A DNA stretch of 64,000 bases from assembly GCA_028687335.1 (NCBI GenBank), contig JAQUAI010000006.1, forward strand, positions 17,946-81,945, written 5' to 3'. Numbering within the stretch: position 1 is the first letter of the stretch; every line of letters starts with the position of its first letter. The position numbers were made by a program, and so were the translations under genes. Positions 40,675 to 49,731 of the stretch are shown in pieces. This stretch comes from Gallionella sp. (GTDB lineage: Bacteria; Pseudomonadota; Gammaproteobacteria; Burkholderiales; Gallionellaceae). The notes below the pieces were generated by a model. That model saw nothing but the letters and a program-made list of their open reading frames with translations. It was not told the DNA's origin and did no database searches.

Positions 40675-42204
40675 ATGAGTAGCATCCGTCAACAGGACTT
40701 TATTGACAGCATCGCGGATGCTTTGCAGTTCATTTCCTATTATCACCCTGAAGACTTTGTTCGCTCGCTGGCGGAGGCTTATCGGCGCGAAGAATCTCTA
40801 GCCGCAAAAGATGCGATGGCGCAGATACTGACCAATTCGCGTATGTGCGCATTGGGTAAGCGTCCGATTTGCCAAGATACCGGCATCGTGGTGGCCTTCG
40901 TGAAAGTGGGCATGGACGTCCACTGGCAAGATGCATCAATGAGCGTTGCTGAGATGGTCGATGCGGGTGTGCGCAAAGCCTATTTGCTGCCGGATAACGT
41001 GTTACGGGCATCGGTTGTTGCCGATCCTGCTGGGCGACGCAAAAATACCGGAGACAATACGCCAGCCGTGGTGCATTTTGATCTTGTTCCGGGCAATAAA
41101 ATTGAAGTGGATATTGCCGCCAAAGGTGGCGGTTCAGAGAATAAATCGCGCTTCACGATGCTTAATCCCAGTGATGACATCGTTGAGTGGGTCGTGAGTC
41201 AACTGCCTGGCATGGGAGCTGGCTGGTGTCCACCAGGGCAGCTTGGCATCGGCATTGGTGGCACAGCAGAAAAAGCGATGTTATTGGCCAAAGAGGCGCT
41301 GATGCAGCCCATCGATATGACGGAGCTGAAAGCGCGAGGTGCACAAAATCGCTTGGAAGAACTGCGCATCGAGATATACGACCGCGTGAATGCATTAGGT
41401 ATTGGTGCGCAGGGTTTGGGCGGACTGACTACCGTGCTGGATGTGAAGATACTGGACTATCCGACACATGCCGCTTCCAAACCGGTCGCATTGATTCCCA
41501 ACTGTGCGGCAACTCGCCACGTTCATTTTGTACTGGATGGCAGCGGTGTGGCGCAATTTGAGCCACCCAAGCTTGAGGACTATCCCGATGTTCACTGGCA
41601 CCCCGCCGATGATGCGCGCAGAGTGAATTTAGATACGGTGACGCGGGCGGAAATCGCGGGTTGGCAACCGGGTGAAACATTGCTGTTGAGTGGAAAATTA
41701 CTGACAGGGCGCGATGCTGCCCACAAACGCATTGTTGATATGCTGGCAAAGGGCGAGAAACTACCGTCTGGCGTGGATTTTACTAACCGATTCATTTACT
41801 ATGTCGGGCCGGTTGATCCCGTGCGCGATGAAGTCGTCGGACCTGCTGGGCCAACCACCGCGACGCGCATGGATAAGTTCACCGAGACCATGTTGGCGCA
41901 AACCGGATTGATCGGAATGGTCGGTAAAGCAGAGCGCGGTAAGACGGCGATTGATGCGATTAAAAAGTATGGTGCGGTATATTTGATGGCAATTGGTGGT
42001 GCGGCTTATCTGGTATCCCGTGCGATTAAGAAATCGCGCGTGGTTGCATTCGCGGATTTGGGCATGGAAGCAATCTACGAATTTGACGTGGTCGATATGC
42101 CGGTGACGGTAGCGGTCGATACACAGGGGCGGTCGGTTCATGAAATCGGCCCGGCAGAATGGAAGCAGCGGATCGGAATCATTCCGATCAAACAAATCGT
42201 TTAG
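40675..42204 (+). CDS. fumA: Class I (4Fe-4S) fumarate hydratase
   Basis: This enzyme interconverts fumarate and malate in the TCA cycle. The 509-residue protein carries an iron-sulfur cysteine in RPICQDTGI, further segments with cysteines (LIPNCAATRHVHF), the GGSENKSRF motif, and the C-terminal fumarase domain (GPTTATRMDKFTE, GAAYLVSRAIKKS). The ATG at 40675 is preferred to the TTG at 40669. Class I fumarases are oxygen-sensitive, which fits low-oxygen life, though this is only suggestive. Confidence 0.93.
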   Translation: MSSIRQQDFIDSIADALQFISYYHPEDFVRSLAEAYRREESLAAKDAMAQILTNSRMCALGKRPICQDTGIVVAFVKVGMDVHWQDASMSVAEMVDAGVRKAYLLPDNVLRASVVADPAGRRKNTGDNTPAVVHFDLVPGNKIEVDIAAKGGGSENKSRFTMLNPSDDIVEWVVSQLPGMGAGWCPPGQLGIGIGGTAEKAMLLAKEALMQPIDMTELKARGAQNRLEELRIEIYDRVNALGIGAQGLGGLTTVLDVKILDYPTHAASKPVALIPNCAATRHVHFVLDGSGVAQFEPPKLEDYPDVHWHPADDARRVNLDTVTRAEIAGWQPGETLLLSGKLLTGRDAAHKRIVDMLAKGEKLPSGVDFTNRFIYYVGPVDPVRDEVVGPAGPTTATRMDKFTETMLAQTGLIGMVGKAERGKTAIDAIKKYGAVYLMAIGGAAYLVSRAIKKSRVVAFADLGMEAIYEFDVVDMPVTVAVDTQGRSVHEIGPAEWKQRIGIIPIKQIV

Positions 42205-42269
42205 TGACGGATAAAAGTTTGTCGGCTCCGAGTGAGGTGAGAAAACACTCGGTGGGTCGAAATTAGTTT

Positions 42270-42367
42270 GGCGGGTCTCCCCGCATTGTAGTCTGGTGAA
42301 TCTGGTCAGGTCCGGAAGGAAGCAGCCACAGCTGGATACTGCAAGTGCCGGGGGTAAGGCTCGCCTC
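42270..42367 (+). ncRNA. ffs: 4.5S RNA of the signal recognition particle
   Basis: The SRP RNA core GGTCAGGTCCGGAAGGAAGC with following AGCCAC is present (42305-42329), with the matching distal strand ending in GTGCCGGGGG. The 5' GGCGGGTCTCCCC pairs with the 3' GGGGTAAGGCTCGCC, closing a roughly 98-nt hairpin. Ffh binds this RNA for co-translational targeting. The pagL-like gene begins about 20 nt later. The exact ends are estimated from pairing. Confidence 0.9.
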
Positions 42368-42388
42368 CTTATGTGAGCGGAGGGTGTG

Positions 42389-42919
42389 ATGCGTAAATTG
42401 TTTGCTGCATTGATATTGTGCTTGTGTGCCAGCTCGGCTCAGGCGGTGGATGGCGTGATGGTGCAACTTGGGAATGGCGATTACACCGATACTGCCCGCG
42501 TCGGTGCAGTGTGGGATTGGCAACAAAGTTGGTTCAATGAAGGCGATTGGCATGTCACCGGTTTCTGGGAAGCCGCAGTGGGGCGTTGGAGCGGCAAGAG
42601 CTCGATAGGCGGCAATCAGAACATCACGGATATCGGTATCACGCCGGTGTTTCGTTTTCAGCAAAAAACCCCTTCCGGTTTTGCCCCCTATCTGGAGGGT
42701 GCGATTGGCTTTCATTTGATTTCTCCGACTGCGATTTATGCCAATCGTCAATTCGGCAGTGCGTTTCAATTCGGCGATCACATCGGTTTCGGTATGCGTT
42801 TTGGCGAACGTCAGCAATTTGATCTGGGCTACCGCTATCAGCATTTGTCCAACGGTGGGATCAAGAAGCCAAACCAGGGTATCAACCTGAACGAAGTCAA
42901 CTTCATCTATCGTTTCTGA
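42389..42919 (+). CDS. pagL: PagL-type lipid A 3-O-deacylase
   Basis: PagL removes the 3-O-acyl chain from lipid A in the outer membrane. The 176-residue product has a signal peptide (ending SSAQA), an eight-strand barrel pattern, the catalytic His-Ser pair in YRYQHLSNGGIKKPN, and a C-terminal phenylalanine (FIYRF). GCGGAGGG precedes the ATG at 42389. It is wedged between 4.5S RNA and dnaX, so its transcript may come by read-through from ffs. Confidence 0.85.
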   Translation: MRKLFAALILCLCASSAQAVDGVMVQLGNGDYTDTARVGAVWDWQQSWFNEGDWHVTGFWEAAVGRWSGKSSIGGNQNITDIGITPVFRFQQKTPSGFAPYLEGAIGFHLISPTAIYANRQFGSAFQFGDHIGFGMRFGERQQFDLGYRYQHLSNGGIKKPNQGINLNEVNFIYRF

Positions 42920-42932
42920 TTCGGGGAGTCTC

Positions 42933-44543
42933 TTGTCCGCCACCACCGTCCTAGCGCGCAAATGGCGTCCAAAAAACTTCGCTCAACTGGCGGGGCAAGA
43001 GCATGTCGTCAAGGCGCTGGGTAACGCACTAACGCAAAATCGGCTGCATCATGCTTACCTGTTTACCGGCACGCGTGGCGTGGGCAAAACCACTATCGCA
43101 CGCATCTTTGCTAAATCACTGAATTGCGAGTCCGGCATCACCGCAACACCGTGTGGCGTATGCAGTGCCTGTCGCGAAATCGATTCGGGACGTTTCGTTG
43201 ATCTGATCGAGTTAGATGCGGCCTCGAATACGGGGGTCGACAACATGCGCGAGTTGCTGGAAAACGCCATGTACGCACCAACGGTGGCACGATTCAAGGT
43301 GTACATCATCGACGAAGTTCACATGCTTTCGAAAGGCGCCTTCAACGCTATGTTGAAAACGCTGGAAGAGCCGCCCGCGCACGTTAAATTCATTCTCGCT
43401 ACAACCGATCCGCAAAAAGTGCCGGTCACTGTGCTGTCACGTTGCTTGCAATTTAATCTTAAGCAGTTGCCGCCGGTGCTGATTGCCTCCCATTTAAAGT
43501 ATGTGCTGGAACAGGAGCAAATTGCCTGTGATGCCCCCGCACTGCAACTGCTTGCCCGTGCGGCACAGGGCAGTATGCGCGATGCGCTGAGCTTGCTGGA
43601 TCAGGCGATTGCATTCTCTGCCAATCAGGTGGAAGAGGCTGTGGTGCGTAGCATGTTGGGTGCGATAGACCAAGGTTATTTGTATGACTTGCTCGATGGA
43701 TTGCTGGCGGGTGATGGCGAAAAATTAATTCAGGTCGCGGATGACATGGCAACACGCAGCATCGCTTTTGATGCCGCATTGCAGGACATTGCCACGTTGT
43801 TGCATCGAATTGCGCTGGCGCAAACCGTGCCAGCAGCAATCGGCAACGACGAGCCTGATCGTGATCGGCTGCTTGATATGGCTCAGCGTTTGACCGCGCA
43901 GGATGTTCAGTTGTATTACCAGATTGCGATTCACGGACGACACGACATTGATTTGGCTCCAGATGACTACGCTGGATTCAGCATGACCTTGTTACGAATG
44001 CTCGCATTTGCACCTGGCAAGGCGGTTGTTCCAAGTAAGCCGGTTGCGACTGTTGCGGCTTCCGTCAGTCCGAAAGAGGTGGCTTCGACTGAGTTGCGTC
44101 CTTTCGCACCCGAAGCCTCACCGCCGCCGGTGCCTCGCGCCGTTGCGACATCTGCTGTGGATGTGCCCGACTGGATCACGCTTTTACAGCAAATCAATCT
44201 ACAAGGTATCGCGCTGCAAATGGCTCGCCAGTGCGTGCTGGAGTCAATCAACGATGCCGTGATTACCCTGCGTCTGGCGCAGGAGCATAAACATTTCCAG
44301 TCAAACAAGATGGCCATCGACAAGTTACAGTTGGCACTGGGTGAGTATTTTGGCAAGCAGGTAAAATTAAACATCATGCTGGGAGCAGTGCAGGAAGCGA
44401 CACCGGCGGTGATTGAGCAGAATGACAAGGATGCACGTTTGCAACAGGCGCATGAATCCTTGGCGCAGGACGGTTTTGTGCGCGACGTGAGGGAAGAATT
44501 GGGTGGGATGTTGTTGGTAGATACGGTCAGAGCCGTACAGTGA
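42933..44543 (+). CDS. dnaX: DNA polymerase III subunit gamma/tau
   Basis: DnaX is the clamp-loader ATPase. The 536-residue protein starts with TTG at 42933 after GGGGAG and reads [20 protein letters not shown], then the P-loop GTRGVGKTT, the zinc-binding cysteines ([16 protein letters not shown]), the DEVH box and the sensor SRCLQF. The tau-specific C-terminal part is relatively short. No A-rich frameshift slippery site was seen, so a separate gamma form is not predicted. ybaB and recR follow. Confidence 0.95.
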   Translation: MSATTVLARKWRPKNFAQLAGQEHVVKALGNALTQNRLHHAYLFTGTRGVGKTTIARIFAKSLNCESGITATPCGVCSACREIDSGRFVDLIELDAASNTGVDNMRELLENAMYAPTVARFKVYIIDEVHMLSKGAFNAMLKTLEEPPAHVKFILATTDPQKVPVTVLSRCLQFNLKQLPPVLIASHLKYVLEQEQIACDAPALQLLARAAQGSMRDALSLLDQAIAFSANQVEEAVVRSMLGAIDQGYLYDLLDGLLAGDGEKLIQVADDMATRSIAFDAALQDIATLLHRIALAQTVPAAIGNDEPDRDRLLDMAQRLTAQDVQLYYQIAIHGRHDIDLAPDDYAGFSMTLLRMLAFAPGKAVVPSKPVATVAASVSPKEVASTELRPFAPEASPPPVPRAVATSAVDVPDWITLLQQINLQGIALQMARQCVLESINDAVITLRLAQEHKHFQSNKMAIDKLQLALGEYFGKQVKLNIMLGAVQEATPAVIEQNDKDARLQQAHESLAQDGFVRDVREELGGMLLVDTVRAVQ

Positions 44544-44580
44544 TAAATCAATTGGTATTAAGTTTTCAGGAGAAGAGAAA

Positions 44581-44907
44581 ATGATGAAGGGCGGATTGGG
44601 TAACCTGATGAAACAGGCCCAACAAATGCAGGCAAATATGCAAAAGGCGCAAGCTGAACTTGCTGGCGTTGAGGTGGATGGTCAGGCTGGTAATGGCTTA
44701 GTGAAAGTGGTTATGACCTGCGGCCACGAAGTGCGCCGCGTTTCGCTGGACGACAGCCTGATGGGCGATGACAAAGAAATGCTGGAAGATTTGATTGTGT
44801 TGGCATTGAACGACGCAATGAAGAAAGCCGAAGCAACGACCCAGCAACGCATGAATGGATTCACTGCCGGGATGGGCTTGCCACCGGGCATGAAACTGCC
44901 GTTCTAA
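44581..44907 (+). CDS. ybaB: YbaB/EbfC nucleoid-associated protein
   Basis: This small DNA-binding protein of 108 residues has the family pattern: [45 protein letters not shown] and a methionine/proline-rich end. It lies between dnaX and recR, its conserved location. AGGAGAAGAG precedes the double ATG. Confidence 0.95.
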   Translation: MMKGGLGNLMKQAQQMQANMQKAQAELAGVEVDGQAGNGLVKVVMTCGHEVRRVSLDDSLMGDDKEMLEDLIVLALNDAMKKAEATTQQRMNGFTAGMGLPPGMKLPF

Positions 44908-44910
44908 GGG

Positions 44911-45507
44911 ATGATGCCCACGCATCTCGAAGAGTTGATCGCGGCGCTGCGTTGTCTTCCCGGTGTCGGGCCCAAGTCCGCACAGCGTATGGCTTACCAT
45001 CTTCTGCAACGGGATCGTGCCGGTGCCGCGCGGTTAGCCGACTCATTGCGGCTAGCTACCACGCATGTCATGCACTGCATCAAGTGCAATAATTTTTCGG
45101 AGCATGAAGTCTGCGAGTTGTGCGCCTCCTCAAAGCGTGACGCGAGTATGCTGTGCGTGGTGGAAATGCCGGCCGATCTGCTGATGTTGGAGCAGACGCA
45201 GTGTTATCGCGGTATGTATTTCGTGCTGATGGGCCGGTTGTCGCCGCTCGACGGGATCGGGCCGCGAGAGTTGCACTTTGAGCGTTTGCTCAAACGCGCT
45301 CAGGAAGATGCTTGTGAAATTATTCTTGCGACCAACTTCACCGTGGAAGGCGAAGCCACTGCGCATTATCTGGCGGCGATGTTGCAAGCAAAGGGAATTA
45401 AAGTCACGCGTATCGCGCGAGGCTTGCCGGTTGGCGGTGAATTGGAACATGTAGATAGCGGGACATTGGCTCAGGCGATGCTCGAACGAAGGGATGCACT
45501 GGCATGA
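44911..45507 (+). CDS. recR: Recombination protein RecR
   Basis: RecR works with RecF and RecO to load RecA at gaps. The 198-residue protein has the helix-hairpin-helix [20 protein letters not shown], a four-cysteine zinc motif ([16 protein letters not shown]) and the Toprim domain ([15 protein letters not shown]). Its stop overlaps the rluB start by 4 nt. Confidence 0.97.
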   Translation: MMPTHLEELIAALRCLPGVGPKSAQRMAYHLLQRDRAGAARLADSLRLATTHVMHCIKCNNFSEHEVCELCASSKRDASMLCVVEMPADLLMLEQTQCYRGMYFVLMGRLSPLDGIGPRELHFERLLKRAQEDACEIILATNFTVEGEATAHYLAAMLQAKGIKVTRIARGLPVGGELEHVDSGTLAQAMLERRDALA

Positions 45508-46415
45508 ATGATGAAATAGAGCAGGAGCAGGATCAGGGAGAAAAACTGCAAAAGGTTTTGGCTCAAGCTGGTTTTGGCTCGCGCCGAGCGATGGAGGAAT
45601 GGATTGTTGCTGGTCGAGTTAGTGTGAACGGTGAGCCTGCAACGCTGGGAATGCGCGTTTTCGAGGGTGATTTAATTCGAGCAGAGCGGCGCACGATTCG
45701 TGTTGGCGAACGCGAAAATACGCCGAGAATTTTGCTGTACCACAAGCCGGAAGGGGAAATTGTCAGTCGTGACGACCCTAAGCATCGGGCCACTGTATTC
45801 GATAAGCTGCCGAAGTTGCGCGGCCAAAAATGGATTGCCATCGGTAGGCTGGATTTCAATACCTGTGGATTATTGATTTTCACAACCTCAGGCGAGTTAG
45901 CCAATCGTTTGATGCATCCGCGTTTCGAAATCGAGCGCGAATACGCCGTGCGTATTCAAGGCACCATGACACCCGAGCAAATGAATCAGGTGTTGAAAGA
46001 AGGGCTTGTGCTTGATGACGGTCCGGTTAAGTTTGAAAAACTGGAAGATCAGGGCGGGGAAGGGTTTAACCATTGGTACAAGGTGATGCTGAAAGAAGGG
46101 CGTAACCGCATCGTGCGCCGTACTTTTGATGCATTGGGTTTGCCAGTTAGCCGTCTAATGCGGGTTCGTTTTGGTCTGGTTAATTTACCGCCGCGTCTGA
46201 AACGAGGTGCGATGGCAGAGTTGGGGAGTGGCGAAGTTGCCCAAGTGTTGGAATGGGTAGGTATGGATGAAACAGCCGAAACTCCCGCCAAACAAGCTTC
46301 TGAGCCGGAAATACGCCCTGCAATGGTGCGTAAAACACCGGGTGCCGCGCCTGCGCCTAACCGCCGAAGAAGAAACACGCCAATACGCAAATCAAGCGCT
46401 GGTGTTAAACGTTGA
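45504..46415 (+). CDS. rluB: 23S rRNA pseudouridine-2605 synthase
   Basis: RluB isomerises U2605 of 23S rRNA. The 303-residue protein has an S4 RNA-binding domain ([20 protein letters not shown]) and the RsuA-type catalytic domain with [20 protein letters not shown], where the Asp is catalytic. A basic, alanine/proline-rich C-terminal tail of about 60 residues is typical of the RluB subgroup. It overlaps recR. Confidence 0.92.
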   Translation: MNDEIEQEQDQGEKLQKVLAQAGFGSRRAMEEWIVAGRVSVNGEPATLGMRVFEGDLIRAERRTIRVGERENTPRILLYHKPEGEIVSRDDPKHRATVFDKLPKLRGQKWIAIGRLDFNTCGLLIFTTSGELANRLMHPRFEIEREYAVRIQGTMTPEQMNQVLKEGLVLDDGPVKFEKLEDQGGEGFNHWYKVMLKEGRNRIVRRTFDALGLPVSRLMRVRFGLVNLPPRLKRGAMAELGSGEVAQVLEWVGMDETAETPAKQASEPEIRPAMVRKTPGAAPAPNRRRRNTPIRKSSAGVKR

Positions 46416-46500
46416 GTATCTTTAGAATCGCACCCGCTATTCACGCGCGGCGTGGAGGGATTCAAATCAATCGTATGTGTATCGGGAACTCTCAATAAAA

Positions 46501-47799
46501 ATGGAAGAGCGCAGCAACAAAACGATCATGTGCAGCGTGTTTTTCTTGGATATCGTCGAATATTCCAAGAAGTCCGTTTCCGGTCAGATTTCCTTGAAAG
46601 ATCGGTTCAATAGCTATCTATCCAAAGCAATTAGCGAGGTACCGCTGTCTGATCGCATCATTCTCGATACGGGTGACGGGGCGGCAATCAATTTTCTTGG
46701 CGATGTCGAAGATGCGCTCAAGGCAGCACTGAGCTTGCGTGAAAGCCTGTTGAGCGAAGATGCGGCAACTGAGCCTCCGTTGCTGGTCCGTATGGGTATC
46801 AATCTTGGGCCTGTACGCTTGGTGCGAGACATCAACGGACAACCCAATATCGTTGGGGACGGTATTAATGTCGCGCAACGCGTGATGGGTTTTGCTGATG
46901 CCAGTCAGATTCTGGTGTCACGTTCTTATTACGATGCGGTTTCCCGCCTATCGCCGCAATATGCGGGAATGTTTCACTACCAAGGTTCACGTACCGACAA
47001 GCACGTACGTGAGCACGAAGTTTATGCGATTGGCTATCCGGGTGATAAGAGCACGACCGTGCGTGCGGCAGCAACACTTCCTGAAAAGTCCCCTGATGCA
47101 GCTTGGCAGACGCAACTGAAGACGTTGTGGAACAATGCGGCAGGCAAGCTGAATGAGATGATGGTGGCAGGATTGGCGCAATATCAACGTGCCGATACAC
47201 AAGCCAAAGCGATATACGGTGCGAGTGTTATTTTGCCGTTCCTTATTGTGGGCGGAGTCTGGCTAAGCGCGGGCGAAAGTGATTCTGCGCCGCAGCCATC
47301 CGGTGAAATGGTGCAGCCAGTCTCAGCGGTTGTTGCCTCAACCGCTAACACTGATGTGCCTAATAAGCCGACAGAGGCAGATAAGAAATCTTCCGTGTCA
47401 CCATCGGAAAAGCTCAAGCCAACCGTACCGGTAAAAAATACCAACGAAAAATCACCTATTCCAAATGAAAATGGTAAGCCGAAGCATGCGGAAACAGGTG
47501 TTACGATCAATGGGAACGGTAAGGTTGTCTCGGTCAAGTCCAAGCCAGCTGCCGTGCCAGAGCCAAGTATTCCCTTGGGCGATGCGTATATTCAAGTGAG
47601 TTGCAAAGAAGGTGCGCTGGTATTCGTGGATGGCGTACAAAAGGGTAAGCTTGGCGCTTCGGGTAATTTGACGGTTGCGATTGTGCCGAATAAACCACAT
47701 GCGGTTATTGTCAGCCATCCGGCTGGTGGTTTACAGGCGCAAAATGTTGATGTGGCAGCGGGCAAAACCATGCGTGTGCGTCCCGCATTCTGCAATTAA
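46501..47799 (+). CDS. Class III cyclase-like protein with membrane helix and PEGA domain
   Basis: The 432-residue protein has an N-terminal class III nucleotide-cyclase homology domain (about residues 8-175). Its two metal-binding aspartates are present in FLDIVEYS and GDGAAINF, and so are the Asn/Arg transition-state residues in GINVAQRV. At the usual purine-selecting lysine site the sequence reads ILDTGDG, so the lysine is missing. A membrane helix follows (about 238-258), then a Pro/Ser/Thr/Lys-rich linker and a C-terminal PEGA-like domain (ALVFVDGVQKGKLG). A kinase gene follows 59 nt later. It could make a cyclic nucleotide, have another substrate, or be a non-catalytic sensor. Confidence 0.8.
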   Translation: MEERSNKTIMCSVFFLDIVEYSKKSVSGQISLKDRFNSYLSKAISEVPLSDRIILDTGDGAAINFLGDVEDALKAALSLRESLLSEDAATEPPLLVRMGINLGPVRLVRDINGQPNIVGDGINVAQRVMGFADASQILVSRSYYDAVSRLSPQYAGMFHYQGSRTDKHVREHEVYAIGYPGDKSTTVRAAATLPEKSPDAAWQTQLKTLWNNAAGKLNEMMVAGLAQYQRADTQAKAIYGASVILPFLIVGGVWLSAGESDSAPQPSGEMVQPVSAVVASTANTDVPNKPTEADKKSSVSPSEKLKPTVPVKNTNEKSPIPNENGKPKHAETGVTINGNGKVVSVKSKPAAVPEPSIPLGDAYIQVSCKEGALVFVDGVQKGKLGASGNLTVAIVPNKPHAVIVSHPAGGLQAQNVDVAAGKTMRVRPAFCN

Positions 47800-47858
47800 G
47801 GTCAGTATGTCTATTGCCGGATTTTTTGAGATCGTAACTGTCGTTGTCGGGTGGAAGA

Positions 47859-49097
47859 ATGATTAATCAGTTGGGACGCTATGAGGTGCTGGGCGAGCTT
47901 GGTCAAGGCGCGATGGGCATCGTCTATAAGGCGAAGGACCCGCTGATTGATCGTATTGTCGCCATCAAGACCATCAATCTGTCGATGGCGATGGAAGAAA
48001 AAGAAGAATACGAAGGGCGCTTTTACCAAGAGGCTAAAGCGGCTGGGCGCCTTAGCCATCCAAATATTGTCACCATCTATGATGTGGGCAAGAGCGGCGA
48101 AGTCGCTTATATCGCGATGGAGTTTTTGCAAGGACGCGAGCTGCGCGACATCATGAACGATTCCGGTTTACTACCGGTAGATCAGGTTGTCGATATTGTT
48201 GTTCAGGTGGCAAAAGGCTTGGCCTATGCTCACGAGCATGACATCGTGCATCGTGATGTAAAGCCGTCCAATATCATGATCGTGCGCGACGGACATGTAA
48301 AAATCACCGACTTCGGTATTGCCCGCATGGCTTCCTCTGCGGTGCGTACGCAAACCGGTATGGTGTTGGGTTCACCCAAATATATGTCACCGGAGCAAGT
48401 GATGGGCAAAGCCATCGATCAACGCTCGGATATTTTTTCGCTGGGTGTGATGCTGTACGAAATGTTGACTGGAGTTGCACCGTTCACGGGCGAAAACGTC
48501 AATGCGATCATGTATCAAACTCTGAATGCTGTGCCCGCACCGCCGAATACGCTTAACCAGTCCGTGCCGGAAATGCTCAACTTTATCGTGGCCAAGGCAT
48601 TAGCCAAGGGCTTAGATGATCGTTATCAAAATGCCAAAGATTTTGCCGAAGACCTGAAGGCATGTCGCGATACTTTGCCGCGTTCCAAAACACAAATTGA
48701 TATTTCCCAGCCAGTTGCTGGCGAGAAAAAACTGGCTGATGCTATCGCCATGACGGGCGGTAAGGATGCGGGTGACGAAGAAGCTAAACCTGCTGCCACA
48801 GCTGGTTTGTCAACAGCGTTTGATTCGGCGGCGGCAACCATGCGTTTGGCTGCATTAACGGGTTCCAGCGAGGACGTTGATGAACTGTCTAAAACATTCA
48901 AGATGGCGCGTCCCAGTGCCGAGGCAATGAAGCAGGCGGCCCCCAAGGCTCCGGTGCGAGCCAGTTCGGCCCAATCTGCGCGCTCGGTTGAGCATCAAGT
49001 CCGTGTTGAGCACGCGCCAGTAGGTGGTGGCAATGGTTTGTTGCTCATTGTTGTTATGTTGCTACTGGTTGGCATCGCGGCAATCTTTTTATCCTGA
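47859..49097 (+). CDS. Tail-anchored Ser/Thr protein kinase
   Basis: The 412-residue product has a complete Hanks-type kinase domain (about residues 8-270): the P-loop GELGQGAMGIVY, the ATP lysine in VAIKTI, the catalytic loop HRDVKPSNI, DFGIARM and the activation segment GSPKYMSPEQ. A low-complexity Ala/Lys/Ser-rich linker follows, and the last 20 residues form one membrane helix with no external sensor domain. It therefore probably faces the cytoplasm from a C-terminal anchor. The neighbour upstream is the cyclase-like protein, which suggests a shared signalling role. No PP2C phosphatase is seen here. Confidence 0.9.
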   Translation: MINQLGRYEVLGELGQGAMGIVYKAKDPLIDRIVAIKTINLSMAMEEKEEYEGRFYQEAKAAGRLSHPNIVTIYDVGKSGEVAYIAMEFLQGRELRDIMNDSGLLPVDQVVDIVVQVAKGLAYAHEHDIVHRDVKPSNIMIVRDGHVKITDFGIARMASSAVRTQTGMVLGSPKYMSPEQVMGKAIDQRSDIFSLGVMLYEMLTGVAPFTGENVNAIMYQTLNAVPAPPNTLNQSVPEMLNFIVAKALAKGLDDRYQNAKDFAEDLKACRDTLPRSKTQIDISQPVAGEKKLADAIAMTGGKDAGDEEAKPAATAGLSTAFDSAAATMRLAALTGSSEDVDELSKTFKMARPSAEAMKQAAPKAPVRASSAQSARSVEHQVRVEHAPVGGGNGLLLIVVMLLLVGIAAIFLS

Positions 49098-49141
49098 ATC
49101 AACTCCTACTCAAATCATCTCTGAATTACGCCACTGCACTA

Positions 49142-49507
49142 GTGGCGAGTCATCTTGTTACAGCTTTAATTGTGTGGAATACGCAGCTTGAACTATGGGT
49201 TCGAATGTCGCTTGTTGTCGTCATTCTGTTCAGCGTGCTGTATCTGCTGGTGCGTGAGGTATTTCGACGTTTACCGTCTTCATGGCTGACGTTTAGCGTT
49301 GATGGATCAACAATCCAAGCCGCAAAACGCAACGGTCAATTTGTGCAAGGCCAGCTAATGCCTGGCTCTGTGATTTTTCCGTTTTGTTTGCTCTTGCGTA
49401 TCAAGTCAGAGGGAAGAGGGCACGTGCAAACGCTCGTTGTGTTTTCAGATGCGCTTAATCCCGATGAATATAGGCGGTTATGCGTGCAGCTAAATCAGCA
49501 CCGATAA
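49142..49507 (+). CDS. YgfX-like small membrane protein
   Basis: The protein has two close membrane segments (ASHLVTALIVW and MSLVVVILFSVLYLLV) and a soluble C-terminal domain (FSDALNPDEYRRLCVQLN), matching the YgfX/CptA family in layout. The GTG at 49142 lacks a ribosome site. The same frame is open upstream at least to 49031 (reading LNQLLLKSSLNYATAL just before the GTG) without an ATG, so the true start may be earlier at a rare codon. The usual SdhE/YgfY partner is absent here. The family call is moderate. Confidence 0.6.
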   Translation: MASHLVTALIVWNTQLELWVRMSLVVVILFSVLYLLVREVFRRLPSSWLTFSVDGSTIQAAKRNGQFVQGQLMPGSVIFPFCLLLRIKSEGRGHVQTLVVFSDALNPDEYRRLCVQLNQHR

Positions 49508-49520
49508 ATTGAAAAATAGC

Positions 49521-49556
49521 CGAGTTGCAACCGAGTTATCGCCGAGTTCTAACTCG
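49521..49556 (+). promoter_or_regulatory. Three CGAGTT repeats at 11-bp spacing plus inverted copy
   Basis: CGAGTT occurs at 49521, 49532 and 49543, exactly one helical turn apart. AACTCG at 49551 forms an inverted repeat with the third copy around a CT centre. This arrangement is typical of a cooperative regulator site, here about 175-210 bp upstream of the giant adhesin gene. The binding protein is unknown. Confidence 0.45.
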
Positions 49557-49649
49557 TAGAAGCACGATCTATCAGGTGATTCACCCAGCACAAACATTCA
49601 GTCCTTCCTTTGTGGCTAAATTATTGTTACAAGTGAATGAGTTGGGGTA

Positions 49650-49667
49650 AAAATGCATATGCATTTT
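49650..49667 (+). promoter_or_regulatory. 18-bp perfect palindrome upstream of the adhesin
   Basis: AAAATGCATATGCATTTT reads identically on both strands and ends about 65 bp before the GTG start. A dimeric repressor or activator site is the simplest reading. A 7-G run lies at 49704-49710 between it and the gene. Confidence 0.45.
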
Positions 49668-49731
49668 GGTCTATTCATTTTCCTTGCCAAGTGTGTGACA
49701 ATCGGGGGGGATTACAAATTCGGGTCATGCT

